A DNA stretch of 64,000 nt from Mycobacterium sp. Z3061 (GTDB taxonomy: Bacteria > Actinomycetota > Actinomycetes > Mycobacteriales > Mycobacteriaceae). Location of the stretch: the NCBI RefSeq assembly GCF_031583025.1, contig NZ_CP134062.1, forward strand, positions 1,116,001 to 1,180,000. Reading direction: 5' to 3'. Positions 16,210 to 25,038 of this stretch are shown piece after piece. The notes under the pieces are model-generated. The model ran no database searches, had not been told where the DNA came from, and saw only the letters and a program-made list of their open reading frames with translations. Positions within the stretch are counted from its first letter, which is position 1. The number at the start of each line of letters is the position of its first letter. The translations under genes and the position numbers were made by a program.

Positions 16210-18027
16210 ATGACAGTGTCGTCGGTAACCGCTGAACCCAAGACGTCGTCGAACCTGGCTTCGATGTTCTTTGATCGAGTCGCCGTTTCCACCGATAAAG
16301 AGGCGTTTCGGCAACTGCATGACGGCCGCTGGGTGTCGATCACCTGGCAGGAGACCGCCGACCGGGTGCGGGAACTCGCGGCGGCCTTGCTCGCGTCGGG
16401 CATCGAACCGGAACAGCGCGTCGCCATCATGGCGGGCACCCGGTACGAGTGGATCCTGGCCGACCTCGCCGTGATGTGCGCCGGTGCGGCGACGACGACC
16501 GTCTACCCCAGCACGCACGCGGCGGACGCCACCTACATCGTGGCTGACTCGGAATCGCAGATCGTCTTCGCCGAGGACGCATCACAGGTCGCCAAACTCG
16601 CCGACAATCGCGGCGACCTGCCGGACGTACGGCTGGTGGTGGTCATGGACGGGGAGGGTGACGGGGACTGGGTCATCACTTTCGACGAATTCGCCCGCCG
16701 CGGTGCCGCTCACCTGCAGGAACAGGCGAAGTGCGTGGAGGAAGCCGCAGCCACGGTGACCAGCGAGTCGCTCGCCACGCTCATCTACACGTCGGGCACC
16801 ACCGGACGCCCGAAGGGGGTTCGCCTCGCGCACCGGTCATGGACCTCGGCGGCGGAGTTCATCCGCAACGAGGAACTCCTGGGCGAGGACGACCTGCACG
16901 TGTTGTGGCTGCCGCTGGCCCACTCGTTCGGCAAGGTGCTGCTCGCCAGCCAGCTTGCGTGCGGTTTCGTCAGCGCTGTCGATGGGCGCGTGGACAAGAT
17001 CGTCGAGAACATGGGCATCGTGAAGCCGACGTTCATGGCCGCGGTGCCGCGCATCTTCGAGAAGGCGCACGCGCGGATCGTGATGACGAGCCAGGAAGGC
17101 GGTGGCATCAAGGCCCGGTTGTTCGAGCAGGCCTTCCGGGTTGGCCTGGACGTCAGCCGCCGGCGCCGTGACGGCAAGCCCGTGCCGCTGCCGCTACGGC
17201 TGCAGCAGCAGCTGTTCGACCGCCTGGTGTTCAGCAAGGTGCGCGCGGTCTTCGGCGGCCGGCTGCGGTTCTTCGTCTCCGGGTCCGCGCCGCTGAACCG
17301 TGAGATCGCCGAGTGGTTCCTCGCGGCCGGGGTGCTGGTGCTGGAAGGCTACGGGCTCACCGAATCCGCGGGGGCCGGGTTCATCAACCGTCCCGACAAC
17401 TACAAACTGGGCACCGTCGGGTTGCCGTTCGACGGCACCGGGGTGCGCATCGGTGACAACGGCGAGGTGCAGCTGCACGGCCCGCTGGTGATGACGGGCT
17501 ACCACCACTTGCCCGACAAGACCGAAGAGGCGATGACGAAGGACGGATGGCTTCGCACCGGCGACCGCGGCAGCCTTGATTCCGACGGGTTCCTCACCAT
17601 CACCGGCCGCATCAAGGAGTTGTTCAAGACCTCCGGTGGCAAGTACGTCGCGCCGCCGGCCATCGAAGCGAAGTTCATGGCGCTGTGCCCCTACGCCAGC
17701 CAATTCATCGTGTTCGGCGAAGCGCGCAACTACTGTGTCGCGCTGATCGCCCTGGACGGTGACGCGCTGACGAAATGGGCTGAAGAGCAAGGGATCTCGG
17801 AAGGCTCGTTCGCCGAGCTCACCCGCAACGCCCAGGTCCGCGAGATGGTCGACGGCTATGTGCAGCAGTTGAACAGCGAACTCAACCGCTGGGAGACGAT
17901 CAAGAAGTGGGCGCTGATCGACCACGAATTGTCAGTCGACACAGGGGAATTGACACCTTCGCTGAAGCTCAAGCGGGCGGTGGTGGAGCAGAACAACAAG
18001 CAGGTCATCGACGGGTTCTACACCTGA
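16210..18027 (+). CDS. Long-chain acyl-CoA synthetase (FadD, FAA1-type)
   Basis: An adenylate-forming enzyme of 605 residues that activates fatty acids to acyl-AMP and then acyl-CoA. It has the P-loop-like AMP motif LIYTSGTTGRPKG, the EGYGLTESAG motif, the GDRGSLDSDGFL motif and the hinge GRIKELFKTSGGKYV with the catalytic-lysine region at the end (ELTPSLKLKR). The large size and the sequence around the hinge place it with the long-chain, FadD15/FadD11-like group. The ATG at 16210 follows a strong AGGAGAGGG. It converges on an F420-type oxidoreductase gene with 4 bp between stops. Confidence 0.9.
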   Translation: MTVSSVTAEPKTSSNLASMFFDRVAVSTDKEAFRQLHDGRWVSITWQETADRVRELAAALLASGIEPEQRVAIMAGTRYEWILADLAVMCAGAATTTVYPSTHAADATYIVADSESQIVFAEDASQVAKLADNRGDLPDVRLVVVMDGEGDGDWVITFDEFARRGAAHLQEQAKCVEEAAATVTSESLATLIYTSGTTGRPKGVRLAHRSWTSAAEFIRNEELLGEDDLHVLWLPLAHSFGKVLLASQLACGFVSAVDGRVDKIVENMGIVKPTFMAAVPRIFEKAHARIVMTSQEGGGIKARLFEQAFRVGLDVSRRRRDGKPVPLPLRLQQQLFDRLVFSKVRAVFGGRLRFFVSGSAPLNREIAEWFLAAGVLVLEGYGLTESAGAGFINRPDNYKLGTVGLPFDGTGVRIGDNGEVQLHGPLVMTGYHHLPDKTEEAMTKDGWLRTGDRGSLDSDGFLTITGRIKELFKTSGGKYVAPPAIEAKFMALCPYASQFIVFGEARNYCVALIALDGDALTKWAEEQGISEGSFAELTRNAQVREMVDGYVQQLNSELNRWETIKKWALIDHELSVDTGELTPSLKLKRAVVEQNNKQVIDGFYT

Positions 18028-18031
18028 CCAC

Positions 18032-18964
18032 TCACCGCAACTGCGGCATCACTTCACTCGCCAGCAGCTCCAGATGCGCCAGATCGGACATGTCGAGCAG
18101 CTGCGCGTACACCCGCCGCACGCCCAATTCACCCCACGGGCCCAGCTTGTCGACGATCTCGCCCGGCGTGCCGACGAGCGGACTGTTGGACCGCATCTCG
18201 TCGACCTCCCGGCCGATCACCGAGGCGCGGCGGGCCACCTCGGCGTCGTCGTGACCGGTGCACAACACGAAGGCGCTGGAATAGACGATCGAGTCCGCGG
18301 CGCGGCCGGCCGCGGCCACCGCGTCAGCCACCCGCTCGAACTGGGTACGCACGACGTCGATCGTCGCGAAGGGCACGTTGAACTCGGCCGCGTACTGCGC
18401 CGCCAGCGCCGGTGTGCGTTTTGCTCCGGTGCCCCCGATCACGATCGGTGGGTGCGGGCTCTGCACCGGTTTGGGCAGCCCCGGCGAATCGGCGATCGTG
18501 TAGTGCTCACCCGCATAGTCGAACGTCTGGTCCACCGGGGTGGTCCACAGCCCGGTGATGATGGCGAGTTGTTCGGTGAGCCGGTCAAAGCGTTCGCGCA
18601 CCGAGGGGAACGGTATGCCGCACGCCTTATGCTCTGATTCGAACCAGCCGCTGCCCAAACCGAATTCCACACGGCCACCACTCATTTCATCGACCTGCGC
18701 CACCGCGATCGCCAGCGGTCCCGGGTAGCGGAACGTCGCGGACGTCACCAGCGTGCCCAGCCGGATACGCGTCGTTTCGCGCGCGATCGCGCCCAGCGTC
18801 ACCCATGAGTCGGTGGGCCCCGGACCCCCGTCCCCGCTCATGGCCAGGTAGTGATCCGAGCGGAAGAACGCATCGAAGCCGAGGTCTTCGGCGGATCGCG
18901 CTACAGCCAGCTGGTCGGCATAGGTGGCGCCTTGCTGTGGTTCGACGAAAGCGCGGAAGTCCAT
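18032..18964 (-). CDS. LLM-class F420-dependent oxidoreductase
   Basis: A TIM-barrel enzyme of about 310 residues in the luciferase-like monooxygenase family, which in mycobacteria usually uses coenzyme F420. Typical blocks are AEDLGFDAFFRSDHY, TTRIRLGTLVTSATFRYPG, GRVEFGLGSGWFESEH, and PPIVIGGTGAKRT. The ATG at 18964 is chosen because GAAGGA precedes it; an upstream ATG adds 10 residues. The substrate cannot be inferred. The next gene upstream on the same strand (YihY type) ends about 50 bp away, so they may be cotranscribed. Confidence 0.87.
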   Translation of the reverse strand: MDFRAFVEPQQGATYADQLAVARSAEDLGFDAFFRSDHYLAMSGDGGPGPTDSWVTLGAIARETTRIRLGTLVTSATFRYPGPLAIAVAQVDEMSGGRVEFGLGSGWFESEHKACGIPFPSVRERFDRLTEQLAIITGLWTTPVDQTFDYAGEHYTIADSPGLPKPVQSPHPPIVIGGTGAKRTPALAAQYAAEFNVPFATIDVVRTQFERVADAVAAAGRAADSIVYSSAFVLCTGHDDAEVARRASVIGREVDEMRSNSPLVGTPGEIVDKLGPWGELGVRRVYAQLLDMSDLAHLELLASEVMPQLR

Positions 18965-19015
18965 GGGTTCCTTCGGTAACAGGTTGCACCGCAACGTGAT
19001 AGCGGCACGGGAGAT

Positions 19016-19993
19016 TCAGGATACGCCAGTGGTCTTACGGTCGGAATCGTCGAATCTGACGCTGACGCGCTGAAACCCCTTGACACGTTCGGCTTTGGCC
19101 CTCTTGGTGTACGTCTTGCGGTCGGCCGGCGTGAGGTCCACGTCGTCGGTGAATGGAGTGAGCAACGAACGCGGGTGCAGCCCTTCGACCAGAACCACGT
19201 TGATCTCGGCGCACAACACCAGCGTGGACGACACCAGGAACAAGAACGCCAACATCCCCAGCACCAGAGCGAAGACGCTGTTGGTCGCGCTGGATGACTT
19301 CACCACATGTCCGATGTAGCCGGCGCCGAAGGATTGCAGAACCTGCCAGACGATGGCCGCCGCGATCGCTCCCGGCAAAACTTGCCGGTAGGTGAGTTCC
19401 CGGGCCGTGGTCACCCGGAATGCCACCAGGCAGATCCCCGCATTGATGGCGACAGCGACCAGTGCGACGCCGATCCTGCCCAGGGGCCCCAATGTGCCTG
19501 TCACGTGAGCGATTGCCGACAGCAGGGTGGTCGCGACGGCCGCCGAACCGAGCACCAACAACAACACGAAGCTGCGTACCCGCGACCGGACCGGATCGGG
19601 GCGCTCATGCCGTGGCACCGCCCACACCGAATCCATCGCGTTCTGCAGCGCCTGCCCGACACCCAAACCGCCGTAGAGCGCCCCGAATATTCCCACCGCC
19701 ACCGCACCCGCCCCGCCGCTGAGCCCTTCCGGTTGGTGCAGTTGGCTGCCGATGACCGGGAACTGACTCAACGTGCTCTGCAGCACCTGCGCCTGCAGGT
19801 CGGGTCTGCCGGCCAGCAGCACCCCGAGTCCGGTGGTCAACAGCAGCAACAGGGGGAACAGCGAGACAAACGCGTAGTAGGTGATCAGGGCGGCCAGATA
19901 GCCACCCTGATCATCGAGGTACTTGTAGATCACCGCAATGGTCACACCCACGGTGCGATTGCGTTGCTGCAATCTGTCCAGCCAGCCGACCAT
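19016..19993 (-). CDS. YihY/BrkB family inner-membrane protein
   Basis: A protein of 325 residues with six predicted membrane segments. It has the family pattern of an early LAALITYYAFVSLFPLLLLL helix, a GAxYGGLGVGQALQNAMDSVW segment, and a charged C-terminal cytoplasmic tail of about 60 residues. The family was once called ribonuclease BN by mistake; its transport or structural role is unknown. It is divergent from the catalase gene, with 130 bp between starts. Confidence 0.88.
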   Translation of the reverse strand: MVGWLDRLQQRNRTVGVTIAVIYKYLDDQGGYLAALITYYAFVSLFPLLLLLTTGLGVLLAGRPDLQAQVLQSTLSQFPVIGSQLHQPEGLSGGAGAVAVGIFGALYGGLGVGQALQNAMDSVWAVPRHERPDPVRSRVRSFVLLLVLGSAAVATTLLSAIAHVTGTLGPLGRIGVALVAVAINAGICLVAFRVTTARELTYRQVLPGAIAAAIVWQVLQSFGAGYIGHVVKSSSATNSVFALVLGMLAFLFLVSSTLVLCAEINVVLVEGLHPRSLLTPFTDDVDLTPADRKTYTKRAKAERVKGFQRVSVRFDDSDRKTTGVS

Positions 19994-20080
19994 CGCCGCT
20001 CACTTCAACACTCACCAATGAAACACGGTGGGAAATACCCGAAAACACGAAAGGCCAATCTTTGCTTAGGGCGTCGAGTT

Positions 20081-20092
20081 CGGGGTACCCCG
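20081..20092. promoter_or_regulatory. 12-bp palindrome upstream of the catalase gene
   Basis: CGGGGTACCCCG is a perfect palindrome 31 bp before the catalase ATG. It contains GGGTA, which resembles the -10 of SigF-type mycobacterial promoters, but I found no convincing GTTT-type -35 at the right distance. It could instead be an operator. Confidence 0.35.
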
Positions 20093-20123
20093 CGGAATCC
20101 ACGACCCAGCTTTTGGAGCAGCC

Positions 20124-22235
20124 ATGCCACCGCGCCGCCAGCCCGACCAGACCGCCCCCAAGCGAACGAGCCCCACGGGCAACACCAACGGAGAGGCCGG
20201 GGATATCGACGCGCGCGCTCAGGGCGGTAAATACCTGACCACCGCACAAGGTCTGCGGCTCCCGGACACCGACCACTCGCTGAAAGCCGGTAACCGCGGG
20301 CCCAGTCTGCTCGAGGACTTCCACCTGCGCGAGAAGATCACGCACTTCGACCACGAGCGCATTCCCGAGCGCGTCGTGCATGCCCGTGGCGCGGCCGCGC
20401 ACGGTGTCTTCGAGTCCTACGGCACCGCGGCATCGGTTACCAGGGCCGGGTTTCTTGCGCGCAAGGGCAAGAAGACCGAGGTTTTCTGCCGATTCTCGAC
20501 GGTGCTGGGCTCGCGGGGGTCGGCCGACACCGTTCGCGACACCCGGGGATTCGCGGTCAAGTTCTACACCGACGAGGGCAATTTCGACTTGGTGGGCAAC
20601 AACATTCCGGTGTTCTTCATCCAAGATGGCATCAAGTTCCCGGACGTGGTTCATGCCGCCAAGCCGCATCCCGACCGTGAGATCCCGCAGGCCCAGTCCG
20701 CGCACGACACCTTCTGGGATTTCGTCTCGCTGCATACCGAAGCCACGCATCACGTGCTCTGGAACATGAGCGATCGCGGCATTCCGCGTTCCTATCGCAC
20801 GATGGAGGGATTCGGCGTCCACACCTTCCGGCTGGTGAACAAGAAGGGCAAGACCAGCCTGGTCAAGTTCCACTGGAAGCCGGTGGCCGGCGTGCATTCC
20901 CAGGTCTGGGAGGAGGCGCAGATCGCGGCCGGCGTCGATCCCGACTTCCACCGCCGGGACATGGCCGATGGCATCGAGGCGGGTGCCCCGCTCGAATACG
21001 AGCTCGGCATCCAGGTCATGCCGGACGACGGCACCGACAGCTTCCAGGGCATCGACCTGCTGGACCCGACCAAGCTGGTGCCCGAGGAGATGGTGCCGGT
21101 GCAGCTGATCGGCAAATTGACCCTCAATGGCAACCCGACCAACTTCTTCGCCGAAACCGAACAGGTCGCGTTCCATCTCGGCAACCTGGTCCCCGGCATC
21201 GAACCGACCAACGACCCGCTGCTGCAGGCCCGCCTGTTCTCGTACCTCGACACTCAGCTCACCCGTCTCGGTGGCCCGAATTTCACGCAGTTGCCGATCA
21301 ACCGGCCGCATTGCCCGGTCAACGACATGCTGCGCGACGGCATGCACCAGACCGCGATTCACACCGGCCAGGCGCCCTACCGCCCCAACAGCATCGATGA
21401 CGGGGAACCGTTGGTGGCCGGCGCCGACGAAGGCGGTTATGTGCAGACGCCGCGCCAGGTGCAGGGGCCGACGGTGCGGGAGAACCCGTCCTCGTTCGAG
21501 GATCACTACACCCAGCCGGCGATGTTCTACCGGAGTCTGTCCGCGGTCGAGCAGGCGCATGTCATCGAAGCGTTCACGTTCGAGCTCGGCAAGTGCTACG
21601 AGCAGTCCATCAAGGAACGCCAACTCGAAGTCCTGGCCAATGTCGACGCCGATCTGTGCAAGCAGGTCGCCATCGGGCTCGGCCTGCCCGCGCCCAAGGG
21701 CAACCCGCCCAAAGACGTTGTGCTGTCGCCGTCTTTGTCACAGGTGGTTGAGATCCCCGGCCCGATCGACGGCCGCAAGATCGGCATCATCGCCGGAGCG
21801 GACTCCGACCTCGGCGGCGTCGCCAAACTCGTCGACGCCGTCCTTGGGCTCAACGCGACGCCGTTGGTGACCGCACCCGTCGGCGGCGTCCTGAAGTCCG
21901 GCCGGCGCAGCGTGATCGTCGAACGGACCCTGCTGACCACGCGATCCATCGAGTTCGACGCGGTGGTGGTCGCCGACGGAACCAAGCCCACCAACGATCT
22001 GAAGCTGGTTCTGTTGCTGCAGGAGGCTTTCCGGCATTGCAAACCGATAGCCGCGTGGGGTGACGGGACGGCTGCGCTGAGGGCCGCGGGCATCCCGCTG
22101 GACGCACCGGGCGTCCTGGTCGCCGACAAGATGGACCGCAAGTTCACCGCCGCGCTCGCCAGAGCGGTCGGCCTGCATCGGGTGTGGGAGCGGGCCGTCG
22201 ACGTGATGGCCTCCGAGGTGGCGCCGGCGCGCTGA
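20124..22235 (+). CDS. katE: Large-subunit (clade 2) catalase, KatE/HPII type
   Basis: A monofunctional haem catalase of 703 residues that splits hydrogen peroxide. Catalytic His86 lies in VVHARGAAAHG and the distal Asn pair at 159-160 in GNNIPVFFIQD; the proximal haem tyrosine is in RLFSYLDTQLTRLGGPNF. The extra C-terminal domain of about 150 residues (from about 550, GRKIGIIAGADSDL) is the flavodoxin/DJ-1-like fold that marks large-subunit catalases. An N-terminal basic, disordered extension is typical too. GGAG precedes the ATG. It converges on an acyl-CoA ligase gene with 2 bp between stops. Probably a stress or stationary-phase catalase; katE is used for the type. Confidence 0.94.
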   Translation: MPPRRQPDQTAPKRTSPTGNTNGEAGDIDARAQGGKYLTTAQGLRLPDTDHSLKAGNRGPSLLEDFHLREKITHFDHERIPERVVHARGAAAHGVFESYGTAASVTRAGFLARKGKKTEVFCRFSTVLGSRGSADTVRDTRGFAVKFYTDEGNFDLVGNNIPVFFIQDGIKFPDVVHAAKPHPDREIPQAQSAHDTFWDFVSLHTEATHHVLWNMSDRGIPRSYRTMEGFGVHTFRLVNKKGKTSLVKFHWKPVAGVHSQVWEEAQIAAGVDPDFHRRDMADGIEAGAPLEYELGIQVMPDDGTDSFQGIDLLDPTKLVPEEMVPVQLIGKLTLNGNPTNFFAETEQVAFHLGNLVPGIEPTNDPLLQARLFSYLDTQLTRLGGPNFTQLPINRPHCPVNDMLRDGMHQTAIHTGQAPYRPNSIDDGEPLVAGADEGGYVQTPRQVQGPTVRENPSSFEDHYTQPAMFYRSLSAVEQAHVIEAFTFELGKCYEQSIKERQLEVLANVDADLCKQVAIGLGLPAPKGNPPKDVVLSPSLSQVVEIPGPIDGRKIGIIAGADSDLGGVAKLVDAVLGLNATPLVTAPVGGVLKSGRRSVIVERTLLTTRSIEFDAVVVADGTKPTNDLKLVLLLQEAFRHCKPIAAWGDGTAALRAAGIPLDAPGVLVADKMDRKFTAALARAVGLHRVWERAVDVMASEVAPAR

Positions 22236-22237
22236 CC

Positions 22238-23806
22238 TCACACGGTCGCGCGGTCGCGGCCTTCCCAGTAGGGCTTGCGCAGCTCCTTCTTGAGGATCTT
22301 GCCTGTGGGGTTGCGCGGTAGCGCGTCGGCAAAGTCAATGGATTTCGGGCACTTGTAGGCGGCCAGTCGCTCGCGGGCGAATGCGATGATCTCCTCCGCA
22401 GTGGCCTCGCCCTCAACTGCCACAACGGCTTTCACCACTTCACCCCATTTGTCGTCGGGCACGCCGATGACCGCGACCTCCACGACTGCCGGGTGCTCGG
22501 CCAATACCTGCTCGACCTCGATCGAGTAGATGTTCTCACCGCCCGAGATGATCATGTCCTTCAGCCGGTCCTCGACGAAAATGTATCCGCCGTCGTCGAC
22601 GCGGCCGATGTCGCCGGTGCGGAACCACCCGTCCTCGGTGATCGACTCGGCGGTCGCCTCCGGCCTGTTGTGGTACCCCTTCATCAATTGCGGTGAGCGG
22701 AACCACAATTCGCCCTGCTCGCCGGTCGGGACGTCCTGGAGCGTGTAGGGGTCGACGACACGCACCTCTGCGCCCGGCACCAGCGTGCCCGCGCTGCTGA
22801 GCCGCTCCGGTCGGTCGGTGGCGCGGTGGGCCTCGGGGAGCAGGTGACTGATCACCCCGCACAGTTCGGTCAGGCCGTACGCCTGGATGAAGTCGGTGTT
22901 CGGCCACGCCTCCAGGGCCGCGCGCAGCAGCGGCAGCGGCATCGGTGACGCGCCGTACGAGTAGGTCTTGAGCGCGCCGAACAGTTTCACCGCGTCCTCG
23001 CCGGACTCCAGGACCTTGGCCAACACCGCAGGCACCAGGAACGTTCTGTTGGCGCCCTTGAGGATTGCGCCGGCCAGTGTCATGCCGTCGACGTCGCGCG
23101 TCATCACGCTCGGCACTCCGTCGTGAATACCGAACTGTACGTAGGACGATCCACCGACGTGGAACAGCGGCATCGACACCATGCTCTTGTCACCCGGGTC
23201 GAAGTCGAAGCCCTCGTGTGCGTTGAGCGTGTGCGCGATCATGTTGGCCTGCGTCAGCTGCACGCCCTTGGGGCGCCCGGTGGTTCCCGAGGAGTACATG
23301 ATGATGCACACGTCGTCGGGCTCGACGTCGTCGGCCCGGCCGACCGGTGTCGATCCGGCCAGCAGCGCTTCGTATTCGTCGCCGTCGCCGCCTTCGGGCG
23401 TCACCGTGATGATGTGCTCGACGTTGGTGAGGTCGCCGCGGATCTTGTCGATGCTCGGCTTCAGCTCGGTGCCGACGATCAGCACCTTGGCCCCCGAATC
23501 ATTGAGGACATAGTCGAGTTCGTCGGCTGCGAGCCGGAAGTTGATGATCGCGTTGGCCGCGCCCAGCGATGCGGCGGCAATGGTCAACTCGACACACGCG
23601 GGATGGTTCTTGTCCAGGAACGCCACCACGTCGCCGCGCTTGACGCCAAACGCCGAGAGAGCCCCGGCCAGGCGGCGCACCCTGTCGTTCCACTGCGCCC
23701 AGGTCCAGTTCCGATCCAGATAATCAATCGCCTCGTCGTCGGGCTTGGTCGCTGCCCAGTGGGCGAGGCGGTCGTCGAGAAAGCGGGGGTCAGCTAGGTC
23801 AGGCAT
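22238..23806 (-). CDS. Acyl-CoA synthetase (FadD13-like AMP ligase)
   Basis: A ligase of 522 residues from the ATG at 23806 (GGAAGG 9 nt upstream). It has IIMYSSGTTGRPKGVQL (AMP/phosphate loop), QAYGLTELCG, GWFRTGDIGRVDDGGYIFVEDR, and the C-terminal catalytic lysine region LPRNPTGKILKKELR. The size and motifs fit medium/long-chain fatty acid or small-acid CoA ligases. It lies 40 bp downstream of a mycofactocin-type SDR on the same strand, so the two probably form an operon in which an alcohol is oxidised and the product acid is activated; that linkage is inference. Confidence 0.9.
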   Translation of the reverse strand: MPDLADPRFLDDRLAHWAATKPDDEAIDYLDRNWTWAQWNDRVRRLAGALSAFGVKRGDVVAFLDKNHPACVELTIAAASLGAANAIINFRLAADELDYVLNDSGAKVLIVGTELKPSIDKIRGDLTNVEHIITVTPEGGDGDEYEALLAGSTPVGRADDVEPDDVCIIMYSSGTTGRPKGVQLTQANMIAHTLNAHEGFDFDPGDKSMVSMPLFHVGGSSYVQFGIHDGVPSVMTRDVDGMTLAGAILKGANRTFLVPAVLAKVLESGEDAVKLFGALKTYSYGASPMPLPLLRAALEAWPNTDFIQAYGLTELCGVISHLLPEAHRATDRPERLSSAGTLVPGAEVRVVDPYTLQDVPTGEQGELWFRSPQLMKGYHNRPEATAESITEDGWFRTGDIGRVDDGGYIFVEDRLKDMIISGGENIYSIEVEQVLAEHPAVVEVAVIGVPDDKWGEVVKAVVAVEGEATAEEIIAFARERLAAYKCPKSIDFADALPRNPTGKILKKELRKPYWEGRDRATV

Positions 23807-23846
23807 GCGAAGAGCCTTCCATGTCGGGTGCCTACTTAGAAGCACA

Positions 23847-24650
23847 TCAGTGGATACGGGCGCTGCCGCCCAGTCCTACCTCCAGCACGCTGCCCGTGAT
23901 AACCCCGGGGTCGGTGACCAGGTACACGACGCCGCGGCTGACGTCCTCGGGCTGAAGCCACGGCTGCGGTATCGGGTTGGCCCTCATCATGCGCCGCACC
24001 AGATCGTCGGGAACGTCGTCGCCTCCGGCGGGCTGCACCATCGGCGTCTGCGTAGTGGTGGGGCAGATGACATTGACCGTGATGCCCTCCTTCGCCACCT
24101 CCAGGGCGACGGACTTCGCGAGCCCGATGATGCCCCACTTGGTCGCGTTGTACGCGGCGAGATCCGGGATCCCCATCCGGCCGCCCATCGACGACGTCAC
24201 CACAATCCTGCCGAATCGCTGCCGCCGCATCACCGGGATGACCGCCCGTAGCGTGTGGAACACTCCGGTCAGGTTGGTGTCGATGAGTTGCTGCCACATC
24301 TGGTCGCTGACCTGGTCCAGCGGACCGGTGCTGACGATGCCCGCGTTGGCCACGACGATGTCGAGGCTGCCCAGGTCGGCGACCGTCTGCTCGACCGCGG
24401 CGGCGACCTGCGCGGTGTCGCGCACGTCGACGGCAATCGGCAGACAGCGCCGTCCTGACTCCTCGACGAGCTTGGCCGTCTGGCGCAAATCGTCCTCGGT
24501 ACCGAGTGGGTAAGTGAGGTCGGTCATGGGGCCGGGCGCGTCGGCGACGACGACGTCCGCCCCTTCCGCTGCCAGCGCCACCGCGTGCGCGCGGCCCTGA
24601 CCCCGGGCCCCTCCGGTGATCAACGCAACCCGGCCATCCAAAGCACCCAT
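23847..24650 (-). CDS. Mycofactocin-coupled SDR family oxidoreductase
   Basis: A short-chain dehydrogenase of 267 residues. The cofactor motif is TGGARGQGR, and an extended loop follows the first strand pair (DAPGPMTDLTYPLGTEDDL), the insertion that marks SDRs with tightly held NAD recycled through mycofactocin. The catalytic residues are Ser in VVTSSMGG and the YNATK Tyr/Lys pair. TAACGT (24663-24658) lies 7 nt before the ATG with no Shine-Dalgarno, so the transcript may be leaderless. The mycofactocin synthesis genes are not in this window. It is upstream of an acyl-CoA ligase in the same orientation. Confidence 0.85.
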   Translation of the reverse strand: MGALDGRVALITGGARGQGRAHAVALAAEGADVVVADAPGPMTDLTYPLGTEDDLRQTAKLVEESGRRCLPIAVDVRDTAQVAAAVEQTVADLGSLDIVVANAGIVSTGPLDQVSDQMWQQLIDTNLTGVFHTLRAVIPVMRRQRFGRIVVTSSMGGRMGIPDLAAYNATKWGIIGLAKSVALEVAKEGITVNVICPTTTQTPMVQPAGGDDVPDDLVRRMMRANPIPQPWLQPEDVSRGVVYLVTDPGVITGSVLEVGLGGSARIH

Positions 24651-24704
24651 AGCCCAGACGTTAGCCCCCGGCCACGAAACCGGCTGCGGCGGGAACGGTT
24701 CAGG

Positions 24705-24923
24705 TCAGTGGCGTTGCCAGGGCGGATGCGGATTGGGGATGCAGACGCCCCGTACGCATCCCAGCACGCCCCGAACCGGTGGCGGAGTCGCTTTGGGCGG
24801 CGGCTGGCATCCGGTCGCCGGACAGGGCGGGTCGCCGGGTCCGTAGTCTGCGTGGGCCGGCGGTAAGGCCAGCAACGACCCCGCGGTCAGCGCTGCTGCG
24901 ACGAACACCTTGACTGCGATCAT
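24705..24923 (-). CDS. Small secreted proline-rich protein
   Basis: A protein of 72 residues from the ATG at 24923, chosen because it gives a clean signal peptide (MIAVKVFVAAALTAG core, cleavage near PAHADYG). The mature about 47 residues are Pro/Gly-rich with four cysteines (PPCPATGC and GCVRGVC), which could form two disulphides. Upstream in-frame ATGs at 24950 and 24980 would add residues before the signal peptide. No domain was recognised. It is divergent from the LigD polymerase gene. Confidence 0.6.
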   Translation of the reverse strand: MIAVKVFVAAALTAGSLLALPPAHADYGPGDPPCPATGCQPPPKATPPPVRGVLGCVRGVCIPNPHPPWQRH

Positions 24924-25038
24924 CTGACTCTGCCCTCGAAAGAACTGCATTGCCCTCGAACGAAGTGCATGCAAGGTCAACGATAGCGCGCGGTGCGCGG
25001 TTCGGAGTCGGCCGACAACCAGCGCATAGGCTTTGCAT

